A stretch of 64,000 nt of DNA from Methylacidiphilum caldifontis (GTDB taxonomy: Bacteria; Verrucomicrobiota; Verrucomicrobiia; Methylacidiphilales; Methylacidiphilaceae), in assembly GCF_017310505.1 (NCBI RefSeq), contig NZ_CP065957.1, positions 930,001 to 994,000 of the forward strand. The letters run 5' to 3'. Positions 45,003 through 55,098 of this stretch are shown in pieces. The notes under the pieces are model-generated. The model was not told where the DNA came from, made no database searches, and saw only the letters and a list, made by a program, of their open reading frames with translations. Numbering within the stretch: position 1 is the first letter of the stretch; every line of letters begins with the position of its first letter. The position numbers and the translations under genes were made by a program.

Positions 45003-48000
45003 AGCTTTTCTTTTTCGTAAACTTCAGGCTTAATCGAAGGATTGGGATTATTGATCCTTGCTAAGTAAGTAATCCTTGGCCGGGTGTTCAACTCCTCCAA
45101 AACGCGATAGGCTCTCTCACTTTTTTTCCATTGAGAAACCGCACTCTGGGGATCAGCCAGATTACCAAATACAATGGCCTCGGCAGGACAAGCGGCTTGA
45201 CAGGCAGTTTTTACTTTATCAGTAGGGATCGTTTGAGGTGGGGATCCTTTGGCTTTCGCCAGGACCGCTATCTTCGCCTCTTCGATGCGTTGCACACAAA
45301 AAGTGCACTTCTCCATGACCCCCCTCATTCTCACTGTTACGTTGGGATTTCTTTGAAGTTGTATTGTCAGGGGAGAACCGAGGTCTCCAAAAGGACCAAG
45401 ATACAAATTGCCGATTTGGAAAGGACCAATTCTTTTTTTCTTGAGCACGTCTCGCTTGTTATAATCAAAGAAATTGAACCTTCTGACCTTGTAAGGGCAG
45501 TTTGCTGCACAGGCCCTGGTTCCAATACAACGATTATAAACCATGACATTAAGACCATCCTTACTGTGAACCGTTGCATATACAGGACAAACCGCTTCAC
45601 ATGGTGCATTCTCACACTGCTGGCAGAGCATGGGTTCGAAATAGACTTGAGGACTTTCCTCGGGCCCCTGGAAATAATTGTCGATCCGAATCCATTGCAT
45701 AATCCGGCCCCGCATAACCTGCCCTTTACCGACAATCGGTATGTTGTTTTCGCTTTGACAGGCTACAACACAGCTGTTACAGCCCACGCAACTCCCCAAA
45801 TCTATGACCATGCCCCATTGATATGGCCCTCCCCATACTCCACCGGTATAAGCAGGTCCTTTTTCTTTTTTACCCGAATAAGGATTTTGATAGATAGAAA
45901 CCTCGGGCACTGCTTCGGTTTCCTTCTCCGCAACAAAATCTGGATGCCTCCGAAAATATTCAACTGAAGCTGCCTTGACTATATCCCTCCCATGTAACTG
46001 CTGATGCTCCTGTGACTTGGCCAAGAGATAAAAGCGACTTGTTTTTTGAATCGTTATATCGCTGATCCACCAAAAATTGCGGTTCTGTGTCAATGGATAA
46101 GCGTTAAAACCAGCCTCTCCAGCAACTCTCAGTGCTTTTTTGCGACCATATCCAAGCGCAATGGAAAAGGAATAATCAGCATGCCCGCCGATTACATATA
46201 CAGCTGCCTCAATCCACTTTCCTCCATAACCTATACGAACTATTTCTGCTTTTTTTGAATCGGCATTGCGGCCATTTATTCCATACTGTTTAGCTGTGTT
46301 AGGACTCATCAAAAGAGCGTTATCCCAGCAAAGCTTCGTGATCGCATCGGGAAGTTCCTGCAACCAACCGTTATTAGCTAAACTGCCCTCGTCCACTTTA
46401 GGACAAGGATAGAAAACAAGTTCCAAAGCAGCTGTATTCACTACCCCATTCTTAGGACTCTTACCAAGGTTTTCCAGCATGGACCATTTTGGAGAAGCTA
46501 ACACCGCAAGGGGAGCTGATTCTTGATAAAACCCATCATGCAAGAGTTTTCTCCATCTGAAATCCCTTTCGGATACCGCAGTGGGAAAGAGTTTAAAGAA
46601 AGTCTCCTGAACAAGCTGCAATCCAATGGGTATCGGAATAAAAGGAGGAGCACCGGCAACCGGAGGCTGAGCAATCATAGAGGGTGGAGTGGGTTCCGGC
46701 TCTTCAAGAGCCTCCCAATTCCCATTCATAAAAGCCAAAAGTTCCAATAAACCAACAGAACCAAAAAGAGGCTCTATCAAGGGCTGCTGGCTAACGTATA
46801 TCCCCGTAGAAGTTCTTGAGTCTCCCCATGACTCTAAATAGTGACTCAAGGGTATATGCCAATCTGCTGCAGAAGCGGTTTCGTCATACAATATTCCAAA
46901 ATGGATAACCGAAGAAAGGCTTTTCTGAAGCTTTTCCCACTCCATATCTGCTGGAGCATTATACACAGGATTGGCTCCAATAATCAGGAGCTCCTTTATC
47001 TGCTCTTTTTTAATCCTCTCGCAAAGCTCTTCGAAGCTCGTTCCTTCGGATTCAATCCCAGGAATAAAATGCATCGCTTTTTTTTGACCAAACGCTTCGT
47101 TGAGAGCAAAGACAATAATTTGTTGCTCGACGGGAGCCATTCTATTGATGATTACAAGGGGGGCTTGGGCTGCATTCAAATCCCGAGCAAGCTCTTTTAT
47201 CCATCGTAGTTGCTCCTCACTCCATCCAGTAGGTAAACTAAAAGAGGAAAGAAGAGGTTTAAGGCTATCGTAGCCCCCTTGCTGGACTAAAAAGTAACAT
47301 AAAGAAAGCAAAAAGGAACCCACATCAGAAGCTTTTAAAGCAAGTCGATGATCAGCCATCGACCCCGTAACCGTCATCCGGTTCTCAACGACATAGAGGC
47401 GGTTCATCAACCCATTCTTGTCCTTGAGTTTCCTAGACTGGGTAAAACCACGAATAGCTTCCACCCCTTCCTCAGCCGAACAGAAGTCACAACCCAAAGA
47501 AAGGATCAAGTCAGCCCTTTGCCAATGAAAAACAGGAAATAAAGAACTGCCATAAAAAAGCTTTATCGCCTGATTTCTGTTGGCATTGCCTACTGGATCA
47601 TAAAATGCAAATGTTGATTGGGGACATTTTTCAAGAAAGTTGGCTTTGAGCCGATCGAAAGTAGGTGAAATAATCGGCGAAGAAAGTATAGCCAGACCCG
47701 CACCCTTCCGATCAATGTACTGCTGAATGCTTTGTTTGAAATAAGAAATAAATTCTTTTTTGGAGACCGTTTCAGTTCTACGCATAATGCGTCCATCTCG
47801 GTCAGGGTCATAGAGATCAAGAATCGAAGCTTGGGTTTGGGTACTCACACCATATTCTGAAAAATGGGGATTGGGATGTATATGCGTAGGCCTGCCCTCA
47901 TGCGATTCAACCAGCAGGGGCTCAGCACCGCTACGGGTTTGTCTGCAAGTAGCGTAAAATGTAGCCTTCCCTGGAATAATCCACTCTGGACTATTCGTAT

Positions 48001-48130
48001 AAGGAACAAGAAAGGCTTCGGGTCTACGGCATCCCCCCGCTGCAACTGTTCCTGTAGCCATTACAGCTGCAGATAGAGTCTTCAAGAAACTTCTCCGATT
48101 CATCTTCGGCTTTTCTTGCATTTCATCCAT
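44999..48130 (-). CDS. actB: Alternative complex III subunit B, iron-sulfur and molybdopterin-like
   Basis: A 1043-residue exported subunit. It begins with a twin-arginine signal (NRRSFLKTLSAAVMATG). The N-terminal about 700 residues resemble molybdopterin oxidoreductases, a domain that has lost its cofactor in ACIII. The C-terminal part has iron-sulfur motifs: CVGCNSCVVACQ, CQQCENAPCEAVCP, CIGTRACAANCPYKVRR and CTFCVQRIEEAK with CQAACP. It carries electrons within the complex. The order actA-actB-actC is standard. Confidence 0.95.
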   Translation of the reverse strand: MDEMQEKPKMNRRSFLKTLSAAVMATGTVAAGGCRRPEAFLVPYTNSPEWIIPGKATFYATCRQTRSGAEPLLVESHEGRPTHIHPNPHFSEYGVSTQTQASILDLYDPDRDGRIMRRTETVSKKEFISYFKQSIQQYIDRKGAGLAILSSPIISPTFDRLKANFLEKCPQSTFAFYDPVGNANRNQAIKLFYGSSLFPVFHWQRADLILSLGCDFCSAEEGVEAIRGFTQSRKLKDKNGLMNRLYVVENRMTVTGSMADHRLALKASDVGSFLLSLCYFLVQQGGYDSLKPLLSSFSLPTGWSEEQLRWIKELARDLNAAQAPLVIINRMAPVEQQIIVFALNEAFGQKKAMHFIPGIESEGTSFEELCERIKKEQIKELLIIGANPVYNAPADMEWEKLQKSLSSVIHFGILYDETASAADWHIPLSHYLESWGDSRTSTGIYVSQQPLIEPLFGSVGLLELLAFMNGNWEALEEPEPTPPSMIAQPPVAGAPPFIPIPIGLQLVQETFFKLFPTAVSERDFRWRKLLHDGFYQESAPLAVLASPKWSMLENLGKSPKNGVVNTAALELVFYPCPKVDEGSLANNGWLQELPDAITKLCWDNALLMSPNTAKQYGINGRNADSKKAEIVRIGYGGKWIEAAVYVIGGHADYSFSIALGYGRKKALRVAGEAGFNAYPLTQNRNFWWISDITIQKTSRFYLLAKSQEHQQLHGRDIVKAASVEYFRRHPDFVAEKETEAVPEVSIYQNPYSGKKEKGPAYTGGVWGGPYQWGMVIDLGSCVGCNSCVVACQSENNIPIVGKGQVMRGRIMQWIRIDNYFQGPEESPQVYFEPMLCQQCENAPCEAVCPVYATVHSKDGLNVMVYNRCIGTRACAANCPYKVRRFNFFDYNKRDVLKKKRIGPFQIGNLYLGPFGDLGSPLTIQLQRNPNVTVRMRGVMEKCTFCVQRIEEAKIAVLAKAKGSPPQTIPTDKVKTACQAACPAEAIVFGNLADPQSAVSQWKKSERAYRVLEELNTRPRITYLARINNPNPSIKPEVYEKEKL

Positions 48131-48187
48131 GATTAGCTCCCCTAAGGTGCATGACTCAATAAGGTCATTATTTTAAATTACATGTCA

Positions 48188-48844
48188 TTACCTATGACAG
48201 GCATCGCAGTTTTCTGGAGGATGGATTCCCATTTCCTCTACCAGTTTTTTACCCATTGTAATCTGCTCTTTTCCTTCATGTTCAGGTTTCCAATCCATAT
48301 CGAACACTTTATCCTGGGGACGAATAAAATATTCTGGATTTCTATGACAATCCAGGCACCAACTCATACTCAATGGCTTGTCATGATAGACTTCCTTCAT
48401 ACGGTTAACCTGACCGTGGCAACTTACACAGCTTATTCCCCGATTAACATGAGCGGAATGATCAAAATAAACATAATCGGGAAGTTGGTGAATCCGCACC
48501 CATTGGATAGGCTTTCCTGTCTCCCAACTCTCTCGTAATGGAGCAAGTTTAGGACTATCCATCTTGACCTGCCTATGACAGTTCATACATGTCTGAGTTG
48601 TAGGCAAGTTTGAAAAACCGCTCTTTTCAACATAACTGTGGCAAAACCGGCAATCTAGGCCGAGTTGGGCCGTATGCAAGGAATGATCGAAAGGAATAGG
48701 TTGAGTAGGCATGTATCCAACCCGTGAATATTTAGGGGTAAAATAATAACTGATCCCTATAACTAAAAGTAAACCTAAAACGGCTATCCCCAATACTATC
48801 TTAGGCGGTAAATCATTGGACGAACGGCTGAAAAGATTACCCAT
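48188..48844 (-). CDS. actA: Alternative complex III subunit A, pentaheme cytochrome c
   Basis: One N-terminal helix (about residues 15-34) anchors a periplasmic domain with five heme motifs: CRFCH, CMNCH, CVSCH, CLDCH and CDACH. This matches ActA of ACIII. Many extra His residues serve as distal ligands. It is the first gene of the operon, 57 bases before actB. The upstream 139 bases to the tRNA must contain the promoter. Confidence 0.95.
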   Translation of the reverse strand: MGNLFSRSSNDLPPKIVLGIAVLGLLLVIGISYYFTPKYSRVGYMPTQPIPFDHSLHTAQLGLDCRFCHSYVEKSGFSNLPTTQTCMNCHRQVKMDSPKLAPLRESWETGKPIQWVRIHQLPDYVYFDHSAHVNRGISCVSCHGQVNRMKEVYHDKPLSMSWCLDCHRNPEYFIRPQDKVFDMDWKPEHEGKEQITMGKKLVEEMGIHPPENCDACHR

Positions 48845-48946
48845 TGATAAAATAAATCGATCAAATTCTATAAGCTTTTATAATACTTTAGTTTTATAGG
48901 GTTTTTTTTAAAGAAAAAGAAAAAAAGAATTTTAGTTTCGTTTTTA

Positions 48947-48972
48947 ATTGCTTATCAGTCTCTGATAGCAAT
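48947..48972 (-). terminator. Hairpin after tRNA-Met
   Basis: On the minus strand ATTGCTATCAG pairs with CTGATAAGCAAT, one bulge, loop of about three bases. It begins 12 bases after the tRNA end and is followed by an A/T-rich tract with a long U-run further on. It may end the tRNA transcript ahead of actA. Confidence 0.4.
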
Positions 48973-48983
48973 AACTAAAGAAA

Positions 48984-49055
<72 letters not shown>

Positions 49056-49236
49056 ATCAAAATTATTAATTCTTTTAAATTTCTTTTGCGGATATTTTTT
49101 ACGTCATGATGAAGAAAAATCTATTCTTTTTCAACTTCTATTTAAAAATGCTATTCTCAACCCAACAATGGAATAAAATCCGGATAAAGAAAAAAACTTT
49201 CCTTAGCTTGCCAATGTTGCCATATATAATTTTTTG

Positions 49237-49310
49237 CGGGCTGTAGCGCAGTCTGGTAGCGCGCTTGGTTCGGGACCAAGAGGTCCAGGGTTCAAATCCC
49301 TGCAGCCCGA
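49237..49310 (+). tRNA. tRNA-Pro (CGG)
   Basis: A 74-base cloverleaf: acceptor CGGGCTG/CAGCCCG, D arm GCGC/GCGC, anticodon stem CTTGG/CCAAG with loop TTCGGGA, T arm CAGGG/CCCTG with TTCAAAT. The anticodon is CGG. CCA is not encoded; discriminator base A at 49310. Confidence 0.95.
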
Positions 49311-49327
49311 ACCCTTTTATAAATGAG

Positions 49328-49972
49328 ATGAATACCTTACAATGGGAATTTTTCCCTGCCCTTTCTATCCGGCCGCTCAAGCATGGTCTTTCTCTACGTT
49401 ATCCAAGAGACGCTGACCAAATACAAAACAAGGAGAACCTCCTCCTTAAGAAGTCTCTAAAAGGTATTGGACTGGATAAACCTATCCCTATTGCGAGTGC
49501 TGGCCAACCCCATGGAGATAACATTGCGATTATAAAAGGCCGTGATGAGCTCTATTTTCCAGAAGCTGACGGTCTTCTAACTTGCCTACCTCATATCCTT
49601 TTGGCTATACGGGTAGCCGATTGTGCCGCTTTATACTTCTATGATCCTCATACGCCTGCAATTGGACTTATCCACTCCGGTAAAAAAGGAACCAATCTTC
49701 AGATTCCAACAAAAGCGGTTAGAGCAATGAATCAGGCTTTCGGCTCGAAGCCTGCCGATCTTATCGTCCAGATAAGCCCATGCATCCGCTTCCCTCATTA
49801 CGAGATCGATTTTGTTTCCGATATCATTGATCAGCTTAAATCTTGTGGAGTGGAAAAGATCTTTGATTCGGGAATATGCACGGTATGCAACCTGGAACGT
49901 TACTTTTCCTATCGCGCTGAAAAGGGAAACACAGGAAGAATGTGGGCTGTCTTAGCCCTTTTCCCTCAATAA
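49328..49972 (+). CDS. pgeF: Laccase-domain (YfiH/PgeF, DUF152) family protein
   Basis: Members are zinc or copper enzymes acting on purine nucleosides and on misplaced amino acids in peptidoglycan precursors. The likely metal ligands His (QPHGDNIAI), Cys (VADCAALYFYD) and His (GLIHSGKKG) are all present, and the end CTVCNLERYFSYRAEKGNTG is typical. The usual HAGWRG is replaced by HSGKKG. ATG at 49328 is chosen because earlier in-frame codons lie in tRNA-Pro. It ends 3 bases from a convergent gene. Confidence 0.83.
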   Translation: MNTLQWEFFPALSIRPLKHGLSLRYPRDADQIQNKENLLLKKSLKGIGLDKPIPIASAGQPHGDNIAIIKGRDELYFPEADGLLTCLPHILLAIRVADCAALYFYDPHTPAIGLIHSGKKGTNLQIPTKAVRAMNQAFGSKPADLIVQISPCIRFPHYEIDFVSDIIDQLKSCGVEKIFDSGICTVCNLERYFSYRAEKGNTGRMWAVLALFPQ

Positions 49973-49975
49973 ACT

Positions 49976-50350
49976 TCAATCCAGAAGACCCGCTCTTTTC
50001 ATTTCCGACTCGATTTTTTTAGACTCTTCCTGCCTTTCTTTCAGTTTTTTACTCTTCCAGGCTTCATAGGATTTCCCATCAGCCGCATCTTTTCCACTGA
50101 AATGTAAAGCGATTATCTGGTCAACAGGAATACACCTAGGGGTAGCCTCCCCGGCAACAAACATTTCAACAAAATACGGAGTTCTATCCAGTTGCCTATT
50201 AAAAAGGTAACCTTCTAGCTTTTCCCCGCTTGCAAGTTCAAGGGTAACATCTCCGCGATAATCAAAGGCAGCCTCTAGTAGTTCTCTTTTTTGAACATCA
50301 TCTCCAAACACAAAGCTTTCTCCAGTCAAACTCTTTTTTGCTTCTCCCAT
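49976..50350 (-). CDS. Conserved hypothetical protein beside hpnH
   Basis: Not recognised by name. A 124-residue soluble protein with a central beta-rich domain (DYRGDVTLELASGEKLEGYL, EMFVAGEATPRCIPVDQIIA) followed by a charged coiled-coil-like tail (KSKKLKERQEESKKIESEMK). It lies 39 bases downstream of hpnH on the same strand and is probably cotranscribed, hinting at a tie to hopanoids, though this is only context. Confidence 0.65.
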   Translation of the reverse strand: MGEAKKSLTGESFVFGDDVQKRELLEAAFDYRGDVTLELASGEKLEGYLFNRQLDRTPYFVEMFVAGEATPRCIPVDQIIALHFSGKDAADGKSYEAWKSKKLKERQEESKKIESEMKRAGLLD

Positions 50351-50389
50351 AGCTTAATCCAATGAAAGAAGAGCGATCGGCACTCCTTT

Positions 50390-51394
50390 TTAAGATAAAG
50401 CTGCTTTAACCGTTTTAACAAACCCTTTCCAAGATCCAAAGGTATCGTTTACAGCTGTAGCTTCATAACCGGAATGAACCATACAGTTAGCACATTTTGG
50501 ATTTCCACTTCTAAATCCATATTTCTCCCAAGGCGTCGTCTCTATGAGCTCCTTAAAACTTTTTGCATAACCATCCTGAAGAAGATAACAGGGTTTCTGC
50601 CAACCAAATACATTATAAGTAGGATTACCCCAAGGCGTGCAGTCATATTCGACATTTCCCTGCAGAAATTCCAGAAATAGAGGAGAAAGGTTAAATTTCC
50701 AGCTTTTTTTCTTTTCTCTTAAAATCTGCTGGAAAAGTTCTCTTGTTTTATTCCTCTGAAGGAAATGCTCCTGGTCTGGAGCCTTCTGATAGCTATACCC
50801 AGGAGAAACCATTATTCCTTCAATACCTAAGCTCATGACTTCGTCAAAGAAAGTTCTTACCCTTTGCGGATTGGCCCCATCGAATAGAGTAGAGTTGATC
50901 GTAACCCGAAACCCCCTTTTCACCGCCTCTTTTATGCCTTCAACAGCTGTTTCATAAACGCCTTCCCGGCAAACTGATTCATCGTGTTCTTCTTTCAGTC
51001 CATCCAGATGTATGCTAAAGGTCAAGTACTTGCTTGGCTTGAAAAGATCTATCCTCTTGCGTAAGAGAATCGCATTGGTACAAAGATAAATGTATTTTTT
51101 TCTTTCAATGAGTCCAGCAACGATCCGATCTATTTCCTTATGCACAAGGGGTTCTCCCCCTGCTATACTCACAATCGGAGCTCCACATTCATCAGCAGCA
51201 GCCCAACACTGTTCGGGAGTAAGCCTCCGATTGAGGATGTGGTCAGGATACTGGATTTTTCCACAACCTGCACAAGCAAGATTACACCGAAACAGGGGTT
51301 CAAGCATCAAGACAAGAGGATATCTTTTTTCCCCTTTAATTTTTTTGCTCAATACATAACTGGCCACAGTCCAGATTTGAGATAAAGGCACCAT
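50390..51394 (-). CDS. hpnH: Adenosyl-hopene transferase HpnH (radical SAM)
   Basis: HpnH joins 5'-deoxyadenosyl to diploptene, the first step of bacteriohopanepolyol side chains. The protein begins with [17 protein letters not shown] and has [20 protein letters not shown] with the CxxxCxxC cluster motif, then [10 protein letters not shown] and [15 protein letters not shown]. The ATG at 51394 fits the family start; the longer open frame to 51424 is unlikely. Hopanoids can help membranes in acid or heat. Confidence 0.93.
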   Translation of the reverse strand: MVPLSQIWTVASYVLSKKIKGEKRYPLVLMLEPLFRCNLACAGCGKIQYPDHILNRRLTPEQCWAAADECGAPIVSIAGGEPLVHKEIDRIVAGLIERKKYIYLCTNAILLRKRIDLFKPSKYLTFSIHLDGLKEEHDESVCREGVYETAVEGIKEAVKRGFRVTINSTLFDGANPQRVRTFFDEVMSLGIEGIMVSPGYSYQKAPDQEHFLQRNKTRELFQQILREKKKSWKFNLSPLFLEFLQGNVEYDCTPWGNPTYNVFGWQKPCYLLQDGYAKSFKELIETTPWEKYGFRSGNPKCANCMVHSGYEATAVNDTFGSWKGFVKTVKAALS

Positions 51395-51515
51395 AATGAA
51401 CAGGGAGAATAAAAAAGTGTACAAAAAAAGTCAATACCTAAGTGTTTTTTCTATAAAAAAATTAAGAAAACTCCCTAGTTTAACCTTAGACAACGTCTGA
51501 TAAAAAGAAAATCAA

Positions 51516-51800
51516 CTATGAAGAGCTCTGTTTAGTTGATTGCTCTTTATCGGTTATACTGGGTATTGTCCCCTCTGGAGGAGAAAATTTCGGGATACTT
51601 TGAACGCTATCTTCCGTTTGGATCTTACTTGACTCTCTTATTTCTTTTTCAAATTCTTCTTTAGCTTTATGAAATTCTCCCAGTGCTTTACCCAATCCCC
51701 GCGCTAATTCAGGCAATTTCTTCGCTCCAAAAAGAAGAAAAACCACAACAAATATCCAAAACCATTCCGAACCTGAAGGTAATCCAAATGCAAAGGTCAT
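51516..51800 (-). CDS. tatA: Twin-arginine translocase TatA/B-type subunit
   Basis: One N-terminal helix (EWFWIFVVVFLLFGAKKLPE) is followed by an amphipathic helix LARGLGKALGEFHKAKEEFE and a variable tail, the TatA pattern with FGAKKLPEL. The Tat system would export ActB with its RR signal. It is 57 bases downstream of ispG on the same strand but may have its own promoter. Confidence 0.92.
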   Translation of the reverse strand: MTFAFGLPSGSEWFWIFVVVFLLFGAKKLPELARGLGKALGEFHKAKEEFEKEIRESSKIQTEDSVQSIPKFSPPEGTIPSITDKEQSTKQSSS

Positions 51801-51857
51801 GAAATAATCTTATCGAAAAAAAAATTTTTATCAATCAAACAAATTTTTTTGAGATGC

Positions 51858-53609
51858 TTAAACCGGACCATCCACCCATTTGCCTTCTTTTTTTATGAGA
51901 TCGATCAAAGCATCTACAGCTTCCCCCTCCGGAATATTAAATCGTACGGGTTTTTTCCCGACGTAAAGATTAACTTTCCCAGGAGCTCCCCCCACATAAC
52001 CAAAATCCGCATCGGCCATTTCTCCTGGGCCGTTAACAATGCAACCCATGACTGCAATCTTAATACCTTTAAGATGACCCGTAGCCTTCCTTATCCGTGA
52101 TGTTGTCGATTGGAGATCAAAAAGTGTTCTTCCACAGGAAGGACAAGCCACGTACTCAGTCTTCACGATCCGATTGCCCGCAGCTTGTAAAATGGAGTAA
52201 GAGAGGACCAAGGCATAGGAAGGATCGGGATCTCGTCTTAGTAATATGGCATCCCCAATGCCATCACATAAAAGAGAGCCAATATGGAGACTGGAAGCGA
52301 TCAAGTTTTTTTCTCTATCCCCTAAGCTCTGGTCTTTCAAAGGAGAAAAGGTATCTTTTAAAAGAATAGGATGCGAGGAAGGAAGTAGGGTTGCTAGAGC
52401 TCTAAAAGCATAAAGAGGAGGATAAGGACAACCGTCTTTGATTGTCACAAGCCGAGCAGGACTGTCTTTAAGTGCACGGATAGAGTCGATATCCTCTAAA
52501 TCCAGTTCAACAACCCCGGCTGGATCATAGCCAAATTCAGCGATGTAATCCTTTCCAGGAGGGGATTCTCTTAAAAACTTATAGCTTGAAACAGGCACAG
52601 CCACCCGAACCGGCTCATTCCCACCAATCCCTATACCCAAATCGACCTTCATTGATGGGCGTCTGTTGTATTCCATAGGCAGAGAGTAAGCCATGCTGAA
52701 TTTTGGAGAAGGGGCTTGGGCTAATTCGTCGATGACTGCAATCAGCTTTTTAGCTACTGGAATTTCATATATGCTCTTTTCTGTGAGAGAAACACGAATG
52801 GTATCTCCAATACCGTCTGCAAGCAGGCTCCCTATACCAATTGCACTCTTTATTCGACCATCCTCTCCATCCCCTGCCTCTGTAACTCCGACATGCACTG
52901 GATAATTCCAATCCTCACCAAGACCCTCTAGACATTGGATGAGCTTCCTGTAAGCGCAAATCATAATCCGGGGATTAGAAGCTTTCATCGAAAACACAAA
53001 ATCATGAAAACCATATTTTCTGCAGACCGCTGCATATTCCAAGGCGCTCTCCACCATGCCCTGAGGAGTATCTCCATATCGGTTCATGATCCTATCAGAA
53101 AGAGATCCATGATTTGTGCCAATGCGCAGTGCGATCTTCCTTTTTTTGCACAGCTCAAGAAGAGGTAAAAAGGCTTCTTCGATCCGTTGCAGCTCCCGGT
53201 TATATTCCTCATCAGTATAGGACCTAATTATAAACTTTTTTCGATCCACAAAATTGCCTGGATTAATCCGCACTTTTTCAACCCACTTCGCTGCTTCCAT
53301 CGCCGCTTCAGGTTTAAAATGGATATCAGCGACCAAGGGTACATCACAACCGAGCTGATTCAAGCCCTTGCGAATGAATTCGAGGTTCGAAGCATCCTTT
53401 ACCGTAGGAGCCGTTATTCTTACTATTTGACAGCCACTTTCAACCAGTTCAAGGGTTTCTTTTAGGCAAGCATCGGTATCCATTGTATCTGAAGTGAGCA
53501 TCGACTGAACAACAATGGGATTTGATCCACCCAACCTCGCTTTACCCACCGCTACTTCTCGCGTAGATCTTTGCTCATACCTAAAAAAATTTTTTCTGTA
53601 TGAGAACAT
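51858..53609 (-). CDS. ispG: 4-hydroxy-3-methylbut-2-enyl diphosphate synthase, long form
   Basis: IspG makes HMBPP in the non-mevalonate isoprenoid pathway. The 583 residues are longer than the about 370 of E. coli because of a central inserted domain (about 260-470), as in plants, Chlamydia and relatives. The TIM-barrel start GGSNPIVVQSMLTSDT and the iron-sulfur cysteines in ACPSCGRTLFDLQ and GCIVNGPGEMADADFGYVGG are clear. ATG at 53609 follows GGAGG. Neighbours rseP and dxr give an isoprenoid-biased group. Confidence 0.95.
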   Translation of the reverse strand: MFSYRKNFFRYEQRSTREVAVGKARLGGSNPIVVQSMLTSDTMDTDACLKETLELVESGCQIVRITAPTVKDASNLEFIRKGLNQLGCDVPLVADIHFKPEAAMEAAKWVEKVRINPGNFVDRKKFIIRSYTDEEYNRELQRIEEAFLPLLELCKKRKIALRIGTNHGSLSDRIMNRYGDTPQGMVESALEYAAVCRKYGFHDFVFSMKASNPRIMICAYRKLIQCLEGLGEDWNYPVHVGVTEAGDGEDGRIKSAIGIGSLLADGIGDTIRVSLTEKSIYEIPVAKKLIAVIDELAQAPSPKFSMAYSLPMEYNRRPSMKVDLGIGIGGNEPVRVAVPVSSYKFLRESPPGKDYIAEFGYDPAGVVELDLEDIDSIRALKDSPARLVTIKDGCPYPPLYAFRALATLLPSSHPILLKDTFSPLKDQSLGDREKNLIASSLHIGSLLCDGIGDAILLRRDPDPSYALVLSYSILQAAGNRIVKTEYVACPSCGRTLFDLQSTTSRIRKATGHLKGIKIAVMGCIVNGPGEMADADFGYVGGAPGKVNLYVGKKPVRFNIPEGEAVDALIDLIKKEGKWVDGPV

Positions 53610-53621
53610 GGTTGGCCTCCT

Positions 53622-55067
53622 TTATTTTCCATTTTCTAGCTGAGACTTTGAAACGGCTTCTTGGTTTTTAGAATGAAACTTCAATTCTTGAACATTTCCC
53701 TTGGATCTCCAAGGAATTTCTTGAACATCGAAGAAAGTCACATAAAGCATATAGCCAATAAGAAGGGTAGCAAAAAGGGTTTGAAGAGCTTCCAATAACT
53801 TTATATTCAAGGGCCTGCCTCTTATCCATTCCACGAGCCCCAGAAGTATATGCCCACCATCCAGAACGGGAATCGGAAACAAGTTAATCAGCGCAGCGTT
53901 AACATTAAATAGCACACTAAACCAAAGAGCAAGCCTCCACCCATGGGAACTTTCAAAGAGCATGTAATAAAACCTCATTATTCCAATCGGTCCACTTAAA
54001 TGTTGGGGTTTGATGTCAGATTTAGGCGAGAGAACAGCTTGCAAAACATTAAACATTGCCGAAATACTCGCTTTGAGTTGTTCAAACGGTCCGGGATGAG
54101 AAAGGGTCATCTGGCCATTTAAATCCCAGAGTATACCGATTCGGGGAATCTTTTCACCCTCAGGAAAAGTGGGTTTTATATTTACTGTAAAAGTCTTCTT
54201 CCCTCTTCTAATCAAAAGGGTCATTTCCTTCTGAAGATGGGTCGAAATGTAGTCATTCAAAAGAAAGGGAGAATAAAGTTTTTGCCCATCAACCTCAAGA
54301 ATTTGATCGTTAGGTTGAATAGATGCAGCATCGGCAGGGCTACCAGGGAAAACTTTAGCCACCGTAGGGGTCTGAGCGGGCATAATAAAAATCTGTCTTA
54401 AACTTTTTCTCTGAAACGCAGACCTCTCTTCTTTTATGGGAATTACGTTAAAATTCAATATTTTTCCCTCTCTCTCCACCTCAACAGCAATCGTTGATCC
54501 TTCACTACGAACGATGTTCCAAGTCACCGAATCATTGTCCATACCTTGAAAGCGGCTTACGGGATGACCATCAATTTTTAGGATTTTATCGCCCGCTTTT
54601 AAGCCCGCATGATCAGCAGGAGAATCCTTAACGACATAACCAATGACCGTCGTCATTTCGCTTTCACTCACGGGCCTACCCACAACATAAACAATCAGGG
54701 CAAATACGAGAGCCAAAAGAAGACTAAAAACGGGACCAGCAAGAGCAACAATAATCTTGTCCTTTGGAGAAACGGGAGGTAATTTGGGCTTAGAAGAGTT
54801 ATTCTCTCCTTCTTTATCCTCGTTGGGTATCATCTGGGGCAGGGCAACAAATCCGCCTGCGGGTATCCATCCAAGGCTATAAGTCACTCCACCTATTTCC
54901 TTTTTCCACAGTGGATGCCCAAACCAAACTCCAAACCTCTCCACCACTAACCCTCTCCATTTTGCAGCTAAAAAATGGCCCAACTCATGAACAACAATCA
55001 TGACGTTGAAAAGGAAAACCACCTCCAATAAAATGACCAGAAAATGAAGAAGCGATTGAAAAGACAT
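53622..55067 (-). CDS. rseP: RIP metalloprotease RseP (site-2 protease)
   Basis: The intramembrane zinc protease has the HExxH motif in VVHELGHFLAAKW, two PDZ domains (DSPADHAGLKAGDKILKIDG and GSPADAASIQPNDQILEVDG) and the C-terminal NLFPIPVLDGGHI with the third ligand. It cleaves anti-sigma factors and membrane signal remnants. ATG at 55067 is preferred over an upstream TTG at 55082. It lies between dxr and ispG, an order also found elsewhere. Confidence 0.95.
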   Translation of the reverse strand: MSFQSLLHFLVILLEVVFLFNVMIVVHELGHFLAAKWRGLVVERFGVWFGHPLWKKEIGGVTYSLGWIPAGGFVALPQMIPNEDKEGENNSSKPKLPPVSPKDKIIVALAGPVFSLLLALVFALIVYVVGRPVSESEMTTVIGYVVKDSPADHAGLKAGDKILKIDGHPVSRFQGMDNDSVTWNIVRSEGSTIAVEVEREGKILNFNVIPIKEERSAFQRKSLRQIFIMPAQTPTVAKVFPGSPADAASIQPNDQILEVDGQKLYSPFLLNDYISTHLQKEMTLLIRRGKKTFTVNIKPTFPEGEKIPRIGILWDLNGQMTLSHPGPFEQLKASISAMFNVLQAVLSPKSDIKPQHLSGPIGIMRFYYMLFESSHGWRLALWFSVLFNVNAALINLFPIPVLDGGHILLGLVEWIRGRPLNIKLLEALQTLFATLLIGYMLYVTFFDVQEIPWRSKGNVQELKFHSKNQEAVSKSQLENGK

Positions 55068-55098
55068 GGAAATTATAAACAATTTATTCTACAAAGCA

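Noticed and set aside
45131-45967. A 278-codon open frame on the plus strand
   Set aside because: It is antisense to actB, which is full length with clear iron-sulfur motifs; the plus-strand text shows no family feature.
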